In this document: positions 7,040 through 13,588 of the stretch, piece by piece
Numbering within the stretch: the stretch's first letter is position 1
How the letters are laid out: each line of letters starts with the position of its first letter
From: an uncultured Bacteroidales bacterium
Lineage (GTDB): Bacteria; Bacteroidota; Bacteroidia; Bacteroidales; Muribaculaceae
Direction of reading: 5' to 3'
NCBI GenBank assembly: GCA_900552315.1
Contig: URZM01000035.1
Coordinates: forward strand, 1-16,035
Length of the DNA stretch: 16,035 bases
Translations under genes and position numbers: made by a program
The notes under the pieces: generated by a model
The model's input: the letters and a program-made list of their open reading frames with translations, nothing else
The model's database searches: none
Told to the model about the DNA's origin: nothing

Positions 7040-7963
7040 ATGATGTCTCGGTGTTGCCTTGCTAATAGCCTTTGCCGCCGATTCCGGTTGTGGCGCGAGG
7101 CGGCGCTCCTTGCTCTATGCGCGCTTCTGGCGTGCGCATGCTCCGGAGGAGGCGCTGCTGACAAGGTGCTTGCCGTGAGCATCCCCTCCCAGAAATGGCT
7201 GCTCGACAGTATCGTGGGAGACCGCTTCACCGTGGTCTCCATGCTTGATGCCGGATCCAACCCGGAGACTTTCGAGCCCTCCATGAGCCAGCTCATGGCT
7301 CTGGACGGCAGCCCGGTGTATTTTACCGTGGGGCAACTCGATTTCGAGGTTGCCTCAATGCCGAGAATACGCGAGAATTTCCCTGGCCTGGAGATAGTGG
7401 AGAGCGCCCAAGGCGTGCGTGCCGTGGAGAGCGGGCATGCCCACGCCCATTCCGGGGAGGACCATGACCACCACGCCTCCGGCGACCCGCATGTATGGAC
7501 GTCATTGCCCAACGCGAGGGTCATGGCCCGCAGGATGTATGAGAAGGTTGTGGAACTGGACCCTGCCGGCAAGGACTATTACACGGCGCGTTACCGCGAC
7601 CTTGACGGCCGTCTCGCCTCCCTGCATGACTCGGTGACACGCGTGCTCGCCCCGTTGAGGGGGGCAGCGTTCATGGTCTGGCACCCATCCCTGAGCTATT
7701 TCGCCCGTGATTACGGGTTGAGGCAGATAAGCATCGAGACCGCCGGCAAGGAGTCCTCCCCGGCGCAGTACCGGGAGCAGCTCGACAAGGCCCGCAACGC
7801 CGCCCCGCTGATTTTTTTCACCCAGGCCGAGTTCGACCCGCGTCAGGCGCGAAGCATGGCCGCCGACCTGGCGGTGCCTACGGCTCCCGTATCCCTGATG
7901 CAGCCCGACCTCCCGGCCCAGATACGCATCATGACCCATGAACTCGTACAAGCCGCTCATTGA
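7040..7963 (+). CDS. Metal (probably zinc) ABC transporter substrate-binding lipoprotein
   Basis: A 307-residue cluster A-I (ZnuA/TroA-like) protein. The N-terminus has a long basic lead, a hydrophobic segment (AALLALCALLA) and cysteines at 32 and 34, so it is probably a lipoprotein. A His/Asp-rich loop at 133-151 (HAHAHSGEDHDHHASGDPH) is typical of zinc-binding members. Likely metal ligands are His151 (DPHVW) and His215 (VWHPSLSYF); acidic candidates lie in TQAEFDPR (261-268) and near Asp290. The first canonical His of the family (in PHxYEP) is replaced by Glu76 (NPETFEPS). The gene begins 4 nt after trpS and overlaps the ATPase gene by 26 nt, so it is translationally coupled. I leave the symbol blank because zinc rather than manganese or iron is inferred from the His-rich loop. 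Codon 2 is an alternative start. Confidence 0.88.
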   Translation: MMSRCCLANSLCRRFRLWREAALLALCALLACACSGGGAADKVLAVSIPSQKWLLDSIVGDRFTVVSMLDAGSNPETFEPSMSQLMALDGSPVYFTVGQLDFEVASMPRIRENFPGLEIVESAQGVRAVESGHAHAHSGEDHDHHASGDPHVWTSLPNARVMARRMYEKVVELDPAGKDYYTARYRDLDGRLASLHDSVTRVLAPLRGAAFMVWHPSLSYFARDYGLRQISIETAGKESSPAQYREQLDKARNAAPLIFFTQAEFDPRQARSMAADLAVPTAPVSLMQPDLPAQIRIMTHELVQAAH

Positions 7964-8660
7964 GCTTAGGGACGTAACGGTACGCTATGAGCGGGACCGC
8001 ATGCCCGCCCTCGACTGCGTGGACCTCGAGGTGCGCAAAGGCGATTTCTTGGCCATATCCGGTCCCAACGGAGGGGGCAAGACCACGCTGCTCAGAGTCA
8101 TACTCAAGCTGCTGCGCCCCACCTCAGGCTCTGTGACATATTACGGCCCTGCCGGTGCGCCTGTCAGGAACCTGCATATAGGCTATCTGCCCCAGAAAAG
8201 CGCCATAGACACCCGATTCCCCATCACTGTAAGGGAGGTGATTCTGTCCGGCCTGCTGCACAGGCTATGGAGTCGTCCCGGGGTGCGGGACCTGCGCAGG
8301 CTCGACGAGGTGGTGGCGCTTACCGACACCTCCTCGTTCCTGCACCGGAGCATAGGCGAGCTTTCCGGCGGCCAGCTGCAGCGCACCCTGCTGGCACGGG
8401 CCATAATTTCCGACCCCCCGATACTCGTGCTCGACGAGCCTCTCTCATACGTGGACAAGCGATTCGAGAAGCAGATCTACGGCATAGTGGAGGAGTTGGT
8501 CCGACACACCACCATAGTGCTCGTGAGCCATGAGATGTCGGTGATCTCGGGTATGGCCAACCGTCATGTCATAGTGGACCGGACCCTGCACCATTGCCAT
8601 GCCCTGCATCACTATGTCCCCGCATCCGAGTGCGAGACGGACGACAACACTAAAGACTGA
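7938..8660 (+). CDS. Metal ABC transporter ATP-binding protein (ZnuC-like)
   Basis: A 240-residue ABC ATPase with all motifs intact: Walker A GPNGGGKTT (42-50), Q-loop glutamine in GYLPQKS (Gln86), signature LSGGQLQRTLLARAI (142-156), Walker B ILVLDE (162-167) with catalytic Glu167, D-loop YVD and the H-loop in LVSHEM (His198). The sequence between Q-loop and signature (RFPITVREVILSGL) fits the metal-uptake (MntB/ZnuC) subfamily. The C-terminus carries a small His/Cys cluster (HHCHALHHY at 218-226) that may bind metal. It overlaps the binding-protein gene, so both should act together at the inner membrane. No ABC permease gene follows; the next gene, 6 nt on, encodes an SpmA/SpmB-type protein. 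Confidence 0.9.
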   Translation: MNSYKPLIELRDVTVRYERDRMPALDCVDLEVRKGDFLAISGPNGGGKTTLLRVILKLLRPTSGSVTYYGPAGAPVRNLHIGYLPQKSAIDTRFPITVREVILSGLLHRLWSRPGVRDLRRLDEVVALTDTSSFLHRSIGELSGGQLQRTLLARAIISDPPILVLDEPLSYVDKRFEKQIYGIVEELVRHTTIVLVSHEMSVISGMANRHVIVDRTLHHCHALHHYVPASECETDDNTKD

Positions 8661-8666
8661 CGCTGT

Positions 8667-9896
8667 ATGGTTCTCAACTATATCTGGATTGCATTTCTGC
8701 TTATAGCCTTCGTCGCCGCCCTCTATGCCACAATCACCACGGGTGACACCGCTATCTGGGGTGAGATTATGGGCGCCTCGTTTGACCAGGCCGCCTTCGC
8801 CTTCGAAATTTCCATAGGCCTGACCGGTCTTCTCGCCCTATGGCTCGGCATAATGAAGATAGGGGAGAGGGCTGGTGTCACGGAGCGCATGTCCCGTATG
8901 ATATCCCCACTTTTCACCCGTCTCTTTCCCGGGATTCCCAAGGGGCATCCCGCTTTCGGGGCCATATTCATGAACATTTCGGCCAACATGCTCGGCCTTG
9001 ACAACGCCGCCACTCCGATGGGGCTGAAAGCCATGCAGGAGATGCAGACACTGAACCCTCGGAAGGACACGGCCACCGACGCGCAAATCATGTTCCTGGT
9101 GCTCAACGCCTCCGGACTCTGTCTCATACCCATCAGCATCATGATGTACAGGGCGCAGGGAGGAGCCTCCTCCCCCACCGATGTTTTCATACCCATACTT
9201 ATCGCCACGGCTGTGGCCACCCTCGCGGGGCTTGTGGTCCTGTGCTTCAAGCAGCGCATACACCCTGACCGCGTGCTCGTGGGCTGGCTCGGCTCCTTGG
9301 CTGTGATAGTGGCGACCGTGGTATGGTTCTTCGCTTCGCTGCCTGCCGAGAAAGTGCAGGCATACAGCTCCTTCGGGGCTAATCTCTTGCTTTTTGGCGT
9401 GATAGTGCTGTTCCTGGTGGCAGGCATGCGCAAGCGCCTCAATCTCTATGACTGTTTCATAGAAGGCGCCAAGGAGGGATTCAAGACGGCGGTGATGATT
9501 ATACCCTATCTGGTGGCGATACTGGTGGCCATAGGCATGTTCCGGGCCAGCGGGGCGCTCGACATCATTGTGGGCGGGGTGGAGGAGTTGGTGGCGGCCA
9601 TGGGCGTTGACACCCGCTGGGTGGGAGCCCTGCCCACAATGCTCATGAAGCCGCTAAGCGGCAGCGGATCCTGCGCCATGATGCTCGACGTGATGCAGGC
9701 CCAGGGGGCCGACGCTTTCGTGAGCCGTCTGGCCGGGTGCGTGCGAGGGAGCACTGACACCACATTCTACATCCTGGCCGTATATTTCGGCTCGGTGGGA
9801 ATCAAGAAGACGCGCTACGCCGCCCCCTACGCCCTGTTCTGTGACCTGGTGGGGGCGGTGGCCGCCGTCATCTGTGCTTACATTTTCTTCAGTTAA
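8667..9896 (+). CDS. SpmA/SpmB fusion, nucleoside-recognition (Gate) domain membrane protein
   Basis: A 409-residue polytopic membrane protein. The first half resembles spore maturation protein A, with FMNISANMLGLDNAATPMGLKAM near 101-123. The second half resembles SpmB, with FIEGAKEGFKTAVMIIPYLVA (264-284), MKPLSGSGSCAMML (327-340) and GSTDTTFYILAVYFGSVG (361-378). Gate domains of this kind also occur in FeoB and concentrative nucleoside transporters. The fused form is common in non-sporulating Bacteroidetes, so a sporulation role can be set aside; the substrate is unknown. It starts 6 nt after the metal ABC ATPase and precedes an unknown gene by 19 nt, well inside the putative trpS operon. 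Its position where a metal permease would stand is suggestive but does not prove a metal link. Confidence 0.88.
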   Translation: MVLNYIWIAFLLIAFVAALYATITTGDTAIWGEIMGASFDQAAFAFEISIGLTGLLALWLGIMKIGERAGVTERMSRMISPLFTRLFPGIPKGHPAFGAIFMNISANMLGLDNAATPMGLKAMQEMQTLNPRKDTATDAQIMFLVLNASGLCLIPISIMMYRAQGGASSPTDVFIPILIATAVATLAGLVVLCFKQRIHPDRVLVGWLGSLAVIVATVVWFFASLPAEKVQAYSSFGANLLLFGVIVLFLVAGMRKRLNLYDCFIEGAKEGFKTAVMIIPYLVAILVAIGMFRASGALDIIVGGVEELVAAMGVDTRWVGALPTMLMKPLSGSGSCAMMLDVMQAQGADAFVSRLAGCVRGSTDTTFYILAVYFGSVGIKKTRYAAPYALFCDLVGAVAAVICAYIFFS

Positions 9897-9915
9897 CAAC
9901 TCTACTGTTCCGCTT

Positions 9916-10497
9916 ATGAACGATTCGTTTTCACTCTCTCATGACATTTACATAGATTGCCTCAAACGCGAGGTGGAAAGGCGTGTGGGTTTTGTTCCGG
10001 AGTTCTTGCCTGATTTCGAGAAACTGCGCGACGCGCTCTGTGAGTCAAGCCCTGAGACTCTGAGCCTCTCCACGCTCAAACGCCTGTGGGGATATGTGGA
10101 GGGGTGGCAGTCGCCGCGCATCGGTACGCTCGATATCTTGGCCCGGTATGTGGGACAGCCGGACTACCGCCATTTCGTGGAGAAATGCGACATCGACAAT
10201 CCCGCGCAGTCCCGCTTCCTGACCGAAGACGTGCTCTCGGTCCACCATCTGGAACCCGGTGCCGAGCTTGAGTTGACTTGGTTGCCGGGGCGCAAGGTCA
10301 GGGTGCGCTATGAGGGCGATTTCTGCTTCGAGGTGGTGGAGAACCACGCTTCCAAGCTACAGACCGGCTACCGCTTGCGCTGCACGCTGCTCGGCCAGGG
10401 GCATCCTCTGTATGCCGATGTCTCAGTGCCCGGCGAGAGAGAATCACGCCCGTACCTGGCCGGCAAGGAGTCGGGTATAAATTTCCGTCTGCTCTGA
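9916..10497 (+). CDS. Conserved hypothetical protein, helical N-terminus with TLKRLWGY motif
   Basis: A 193-residue protein starting at the ATG that gives MNDSFSLSHD. The frame is open further upstream, but that part lies inside the SpmA/SpmB gene, so I reject the longer form. Residues 1-95 look helical and contain LSLSTLKRLWGYVEG (50-64) and PRIGTLDILARYVGQPDYRHF (67-87). I associate this pattern with Bacteroidetes proteins of unknown role, and it resembles a helix-turn-helix-like module. Residues about 105-193 look beta-rich (ELELTWLPGRKVRVRYEGD, then FEVVENHASKLQTGYRLRC). A DNA- or RNA-binding regulator is possible but not demonstrated. The stop codon overlaps the ruvX start (TGATG at 10495-10499), so the two are translationally coupled. 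No transmembrane segment or signal peptide is visible. Confidence 0.75.
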   Translation: MNDSFSLSHDIYIDCLKREVERRVGFVPEFLPDFEKLRDALCESSPETLSLSTLKRLWGYVEGWQSPRIGTLDILARYVGQPDYRHFVEKCDIDNPAQSRFLTEDVLSVHHLEPGAELELTWLPGRKVRVRYEGDFCFEVVENHASKLQTGYRLRCTLLGQGHPLYADVSVPGERESRPYLAGKESGINFRLL

Positions 10498-10919
10498 TGG
10501 GACGCATACTCTGCATAGACTACGGCCGCAAACGCTGTGGCGTGGCCGTCACCGACACCCTGCGCATCACGGCTACCGGACTGCCCACCGTGCCCGCCTC
10601 AAGGCTCATGGATTTCCTCAAAGACTATTGCAGCCGCGAGCCGGTGGACGAGATAGTGGTGGGCCTGCCCACGCAGATGAACGGAGCCCCCTCCGAGTCA
10701 ATGCGCTACATAGAACCCTTTGTGCGCCGTCTCAAGGCCGAGATGCCGCAGATGCCAGTCGTCATGCACGACGAGCGCTTCACCTCCACCATAGCGCACC
10801 GCGAGATGATTGCCGCCGGCTTCCGCAAGAAGGACCGGCAGCGCAAGGAGCTTGCCGACGAGATGGCCGCCGTCCTCATCCTCAACGGCTACCTCGACTC
10901 CCTGGCCCTCCGCCGCTGA
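10497..10919 (+). CDS. ruvX: Putative Holliday junction resolvase / pre-16S rRNA nuclease YqgF
   Basis: A 140-residue protein of the YqgF/RuvX family, which has an RNase H-like fold. The family acts in pre-16S rRNA processing and has been proposed as a Holliday junction resolvase. Visible motifs: ILCIDYGRKRCGVAVTD (4-20) with Asp8, VDEIVVGLPTQMNG (50-63) with acidic residues 51-52, the family hallmark DERFTST (92-98), and ADEMAAVLILNGYL (120-133) with Asp121. Length is normal for the family. The ATG overlaps the preceding stop by one base. It is the last gene of the six-gene plus-strand set. As I recall, ruvX often stands just before def in Bacteroidales; here a minus-strand gene and a long non-coding stretch separate the two. 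Confidence 0.95.
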   Translation: MGRILCIDYGRKRCGVAVTDTLRITATGLPTVPASRLMDFLKDYCSREPVDEIVVGLPTQMNGAPSESMRYIEPFVRRLKAEMPQMPVVMHDERFTSTIAHREMIAAGFRKKDRQRKELADEMAAVLILNGYLDSLALRR

Positions 10920-10947
10920 CCCGCATCCCTTTTAAGCCTCACAGGTG

Positions 10948-10986
10948 AAAAAACAGGAGGCTGTGCCAAAATTAGCACGCCTCCTG
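10948..10986 (-). terminator. Rho-independent terminator of the WG-repeat gene
   Basis: Read on the minus strand, CAGGAGGC (10986-10979 arm) and GTGC pair with their complements at 10966-10954 across an 8-nt loop, 12 bp in all with one bulged base. TTTTTT (10953-10948) follows. It lies 22 nt after the WG-repeat stop and also sits just past ruvX, so it may work in both directions, though the plus side lacks a clean T-run. Confidence 0.9.
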
Positions 10987-11007
10987 AGTTTCGTTTCTAT
11001 GGACGGG

Positions 11008-12789
11008 TCACTTGTTCATGGTCCTGTTCAGGAACCCCTGCACACCGGCCTTGCCGCCATTGTATGTGCCTATCAGCTTGCCTTTGCTGTTGTAGCAGGT
11101 CAGGGTGCCCGAGTTGCTGTTCTTGGGTCCGAAATAAATCTTGTCGCCGTACACGAAATAGTCGTTGCCTGCCACCAAGGGTGTCAGCGTGCCGTTGTCT
11201 TTGCAGTAGGCGCCTATCTTGTTGCCTTTGGTCCCGACCACGAAATTGCTTTCGTAGGCGTTGCGCACTGAGTCGAAATGCCCTAACGGGACTATGACCT
11301 TGGCCGTCTCGCAATAGTTGGTCTTCGCCAGACCAATGCTGTTCGGTCCATAGATGTACACCATGTTGGCGTCGCTGTCACGTTTCTCGAGGTCGGTGTA
11401 ATTGCAAGGCAGTGAGATTTCCCCGTATTTGTTCAGGAGACCCCATTTGCCGTTCATCTTCACCTTCACGCCGTTGGCATACAGCTCCTGGCCCATCTCC
11501 TGTATGCCGCTCAGTGTCACCTTTCCTCCGGACTTGGAATAGATGGAATATGTGCCGTCGGCGTTGCGCAGCACAAGCAGGTCGTCGGCCCCGCTATTTC
11601 CTTCGATGAAGGTGCAGTACTGCACATACGGGCGTATGCTCGTGTACTCTATGGGCAGGATCACCGCGCCGGAGTTGTCCACCACGCCTGCCTTGCCCCC
11701 TATGGTCACCATGTAGTTCTGACCGTACCTCGACATTTTGTCATACTTGGGAGCTATAAGTTCATTGTCTGAATAATCCAGCAAGCCCCATTTGCCGCCT
11801 GCCAGGACCATAATCTCCTCACTCTCTGCATCTTCGACGATGTCGTCGTATCTCGCCGGTATGGTCATGCCTTTCTTCGGGTCGAGTATGCCGTATTTGC
11901 CCTCCTTCTTGGCGAAATAGAGGCCTGCATGGCCTTTGACGGGACCAAGAGCCTCATATTCAGGCTCTATCGTCATTACGCCGTCTTTCATTATTCCGTA
12001 CTTGCCGTCAGGGTCGCTTACTATGTCGCTTTCGTAGGCTATATAGAATTTCTTTGTTTTCTTGCCGTAATATCCGACTGTCTCACTGGTGACGACAATC
12101 AGGAAATCCCCGCAGTCACTCACTTTGGCGCCGTTGCCGGACAATGTCACCCAGTCTCCTACCTGGTTGCGGGCTATGGTTGTGTTCCCGACTGTGATCA
12201 GGTCCGAGTAAGTCACGTCGGAGTCTTTCTTGCCGTCATGTTTTATCAGGAACCATGAGTTGCCTTTCTGCACCATCGCGTTGCCCTTCAATTTCTTCTC
12301 GTAGCCGGAGGTGTAGCTCTCCGTGTAGAAATCCCCCACCGAGTCGTATTCCGGTTTTATTTTCTCTTTCCCGTTCTGGCCCACGAATCCCCATTTGCCG
12401 TTGAGCTGTACGGGGATGGCCTGGCGTGGCAGTTCATAGCTGCCCCATGAGCTGCTTTCTTTCCATGCCGAGGGCGTGCCGATGGCTTGGTATTTGGGCG
12501 CTATGCTCACCTTGCCTTTGTCGTTTACGAAGCCCCATAGTCCGTTCTTCTTCACGGGGAACGCCATTTCTGTGGCGGGGTATGTGTCGCTGAAATTGAA
12601 CCGTTCTCCGGTCACGGTCGGTCCTATCTCGTCCCATTCGGGAGAGACGAGCCATACGCCGTTGAGCGCGACTCCCCATTTGTCTGTGTTGGGGTCTTTC
12701 CTGGCCTCTTGGGCTGATACTGCGGTTGTGGAACCCATGCCCAGCATGAACGCCAGGGCGAGTTTGACGAATTTCCTTGTCATAGACAT
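11008..12789 (-). CDS. Secreted WG-repeat protein
   Basis: A 593-residue protein with a signal peptide (MSMTRKFVKLALAFMLGMGS, then TTAVSAQ, cleavage probably after SAQ near 27). The rest is a string of WG repeats of about 40-70 residues, each of the form KWG-x-hydrophobic-x-x-G-x-hydrophobic-I-x-P-x-Y-D. Well-formed copies include LWGFVNDKGKVSIAPKYQAI, KWGFVGQNGKEKIKPEYDSV, KYGIMKDGVMTIEPEYEAL, KWGLLDYSDNELIAPKYDKM, KAGVVDNSGAVILPIEYTSI and KWGLLNKYGEISLPCNYTDL. Others are degenerate (SIGLAKTNY, KIGAYCKDNG). I count about eight good and four worn copies. WG repeats are thought to form a beta-rich, propeller-like or solenoid surface; their role is unknown. No anchor or enzymatic domain is visible. 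The DNA is somewhat less GC-rich than the flanking operons. Codon 3 is an alternative start. Confidence 0.9.
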   Translation of the reverse strand: MSMTRKFVKLALAFMLGMGSTTAVSAQEARKDPNTDKWGVALNGVWLVSPEWDEIGPTVTGERFNFSDTYPATEMAFPVKKNGLWGFVNDKGKVSIAPKYQAIGTPSAWKESSSWGSYELPRQAIPVQLNGKWGFVGQNGKEKIKPEYDSVGDFYTESYTSGYEKKLKGNAMVQKGNSWFLIKHDGKKDSDVTYSDLITVGNTTIARNQVGDWVTLSGNGAKVSDCGDFLIVVTSETVGYYGKKTKKFYIAYESDIVSDPDGKYGIMKDGVMTIEPEYEALGPVKGHAGLYFAKKEGKYGILDPKKGMTIPARYDDIVEDAESEEIMVLAGGKWGLLDYSDNELIAPKYDKMSRYGQNYMVTIGGKAGVVDNSGAVILPIEYTSIRPYVQYCTFIEGNSGADDLLVLRNADGTYSIYSKSGGKVTLSGIQEMGQELYANGVKVKMNGKWGLLNKYGEISLPCNYTDLEKRDSDANMVYIYGPNSIGLAKTNYCETAKVIVPLGHFDSVRNAYESNFVVGTKGNKIGAYCKDNGTLTPLVAGNDYFVYGDKIYFGPKNSNSGTLTCYNSKGKLIGTYNGGKAGVQGFLNRTMNK

Positions 12790-13322
12790 GATTCAGATTG
12801 ATGGTTGTAAGATAAAAGTGCATGTCCAGGAGAACCACACGAATCATGCCTGCTGCGACAGGTCTGTTTTTGATAGCTTGAGAAATAAAAGGGGCGAATA
12901 CGCGTAGGGAGCGCGGACATCCGGCTGGGTGACGCAGCGGGCAGGATTCAAAGAGACCGTGGCGATAATTCCTGTAAGGCCGGGAGACATTGTGTGTCTT
13001 GGCTACGATACAGGTATTTCGAAAGATACTCTCTGGGTTGTATCCTGGTTTTAAGGCTTTTCCCCTCTGTGGGGACAAAGCTGCGTTCACGGCCAATGGG
13101 ATGATCCTCAGGGGCGTGCCGTATCGCCTCCCTACGATGACTGTCTGCCGGAAGCATCCGTCCTGCCTGGCCGCGCCGCTCCTGTCTGAGACAATGACAC
13201 GAGGCTTGGCGATCAGACTATTTCATTGTCACGGCCAGCTTCTTGCGGGCCGCTTCCGCCTCATGTCACGGAGTCCGGGCCTTGTTGATTCTCAAGTCGG
13301 ATGTGACAATATTTCTATGCCG
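12790..13322 (-). other. Long structured non-coding stretch: 5' leader of the WG-repeat gene or an independent RNA
   Basis: This stretch of over 500 nt holds no recognisable protein on either strand. It lies between a strong minus-strand promoter (13354-13323) and the WG-repeat start. Several inverted repeats are visible. On the minus strand, ATTGTCAC (13310-13303) can pair with GTGACAAT (13232-13225), and GACAATGA (13230-13223) can instead pair with TCATTGTC (13197-13190). The two 8-bp pairings exclude each other. A 10-bp hairpin with one bulge and a 5-nt loop lies at 13056-13081. A shorter GATAC/GTATC stem lies at 13025-13044. No hairpin here is followed by a T-run, so transcription could read into the WG gene. 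I match it to no known riboswitch, 6S RNA, tmRNA or RNase P RNA. The rest, to 13588, holds only promoters. Confidence 0.35.
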
Positions 13323-13354
13323 CAAATTTAGGGCTTTTTCCCGTAACGGCCAAA
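13323..13354 (-). promoter_or_regulatory. Minus-strand promoter upstream of the structured leader
   Basis: TTTG (13354-13351) and TAAATTTG (13330-13323) on the minus strand are 20 bp apart, a full match to the Bacteroidetes consensus. It points toward the WG-repeat gene more than 500 nt away, with no closer full TTTG/TAnnTTTG pair seen, and is divergent from the def promoters. Confidence 0.65.
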
Positions 13355-13416
13355 TCCGTTAGCAAGAAAAATCTCGACCACGAGCTAACTCTTACATGTG
13401 TTTTCATGTTTCGCCT

Positions 13417-13448
13417 TTTGCGAGGGTGAAATTATTTCTGTAACTTTG
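13417..13448 (+). promoter_or_regulatory. Distal promoter P1 of def-ettA
   Basis: TTTG (13417-13420) and TAACTTTG (13441-13448) are 20 bp apart. Transcription would start about 135 nt before the def ATG. The segment between this promoter and the next one has no convincing gene. Confidence 0.6.
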
Positions 13449-13533
13449 CGAAAATTCACAGCCGCGAATTTCGCCGCCGTGAAAAAGTTTATTGAAGAGT
13501 CTTCGGACGCGGTGTGTCGCTGTTCCATAACCG

Positions 13534-13565
13534 TTTGCGCGTGTGGTGTTTTTTGCGTAAATTTG
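13534..13565 (+). promoter_or_regulatory. Proximal promoter P2 of def-ettA
   Basis: TTTG (13534-13537) and TAAATTTG (13558-13565) are 20 bp apart, a full consensus match. It gives a short leader of about 20 nt before the def ATG at 13589 and is probably the main start. Confidence 0.7.
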
Positions 13566-13588
13566 CACTCTAAAACCGATTATCAATT

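Noticed and set aside
5890..7572. A 560-codon open frame on the minus strand opposite trpS and the metal-binding gene
   Set aside because: It runs antisense to trpS and crosses into the next gene. It shows no family motif and has the low-complexity make-up (A, H, R, L, V) of a reverse-strand shadow in GC-rich DNA.
8667..9896. A sporulation role for the SpmA/SpmB protein
   Set aside because: The window otherwise reads as a Bacteroidales chromosome, a group that does not sporulate. The name is historical, and the fold only indicates a Gate-domain membrane protein.
10967..10974. TAATTTTG on the minus strand, a perfect -7 box, near the ruvX/WG convergent end
   Set aside because: It lies in and beside the loop of the WG-gene terminator, has no gene downstream in that direction at sensible distance, and is best explained by the AT-rich loop.
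12434..13096. A 220-codon minus-strand open frame spanning the WG-gene start
   Set aside because: Its second half is the WG gene in another frame and its first half matches nothing I know. The same holds for the shorter frames at 12948-13157 (minus) and 12990-13331 (plus).
13268..13280. GGAGTCCGGGCC, which recalls the conserved 5' motif of RNase P RNA
   Set aside because: The AAA of the GGAAAGTCCGGGC motif is missing, and I see none of the other conserved RNase P segments before def begins.
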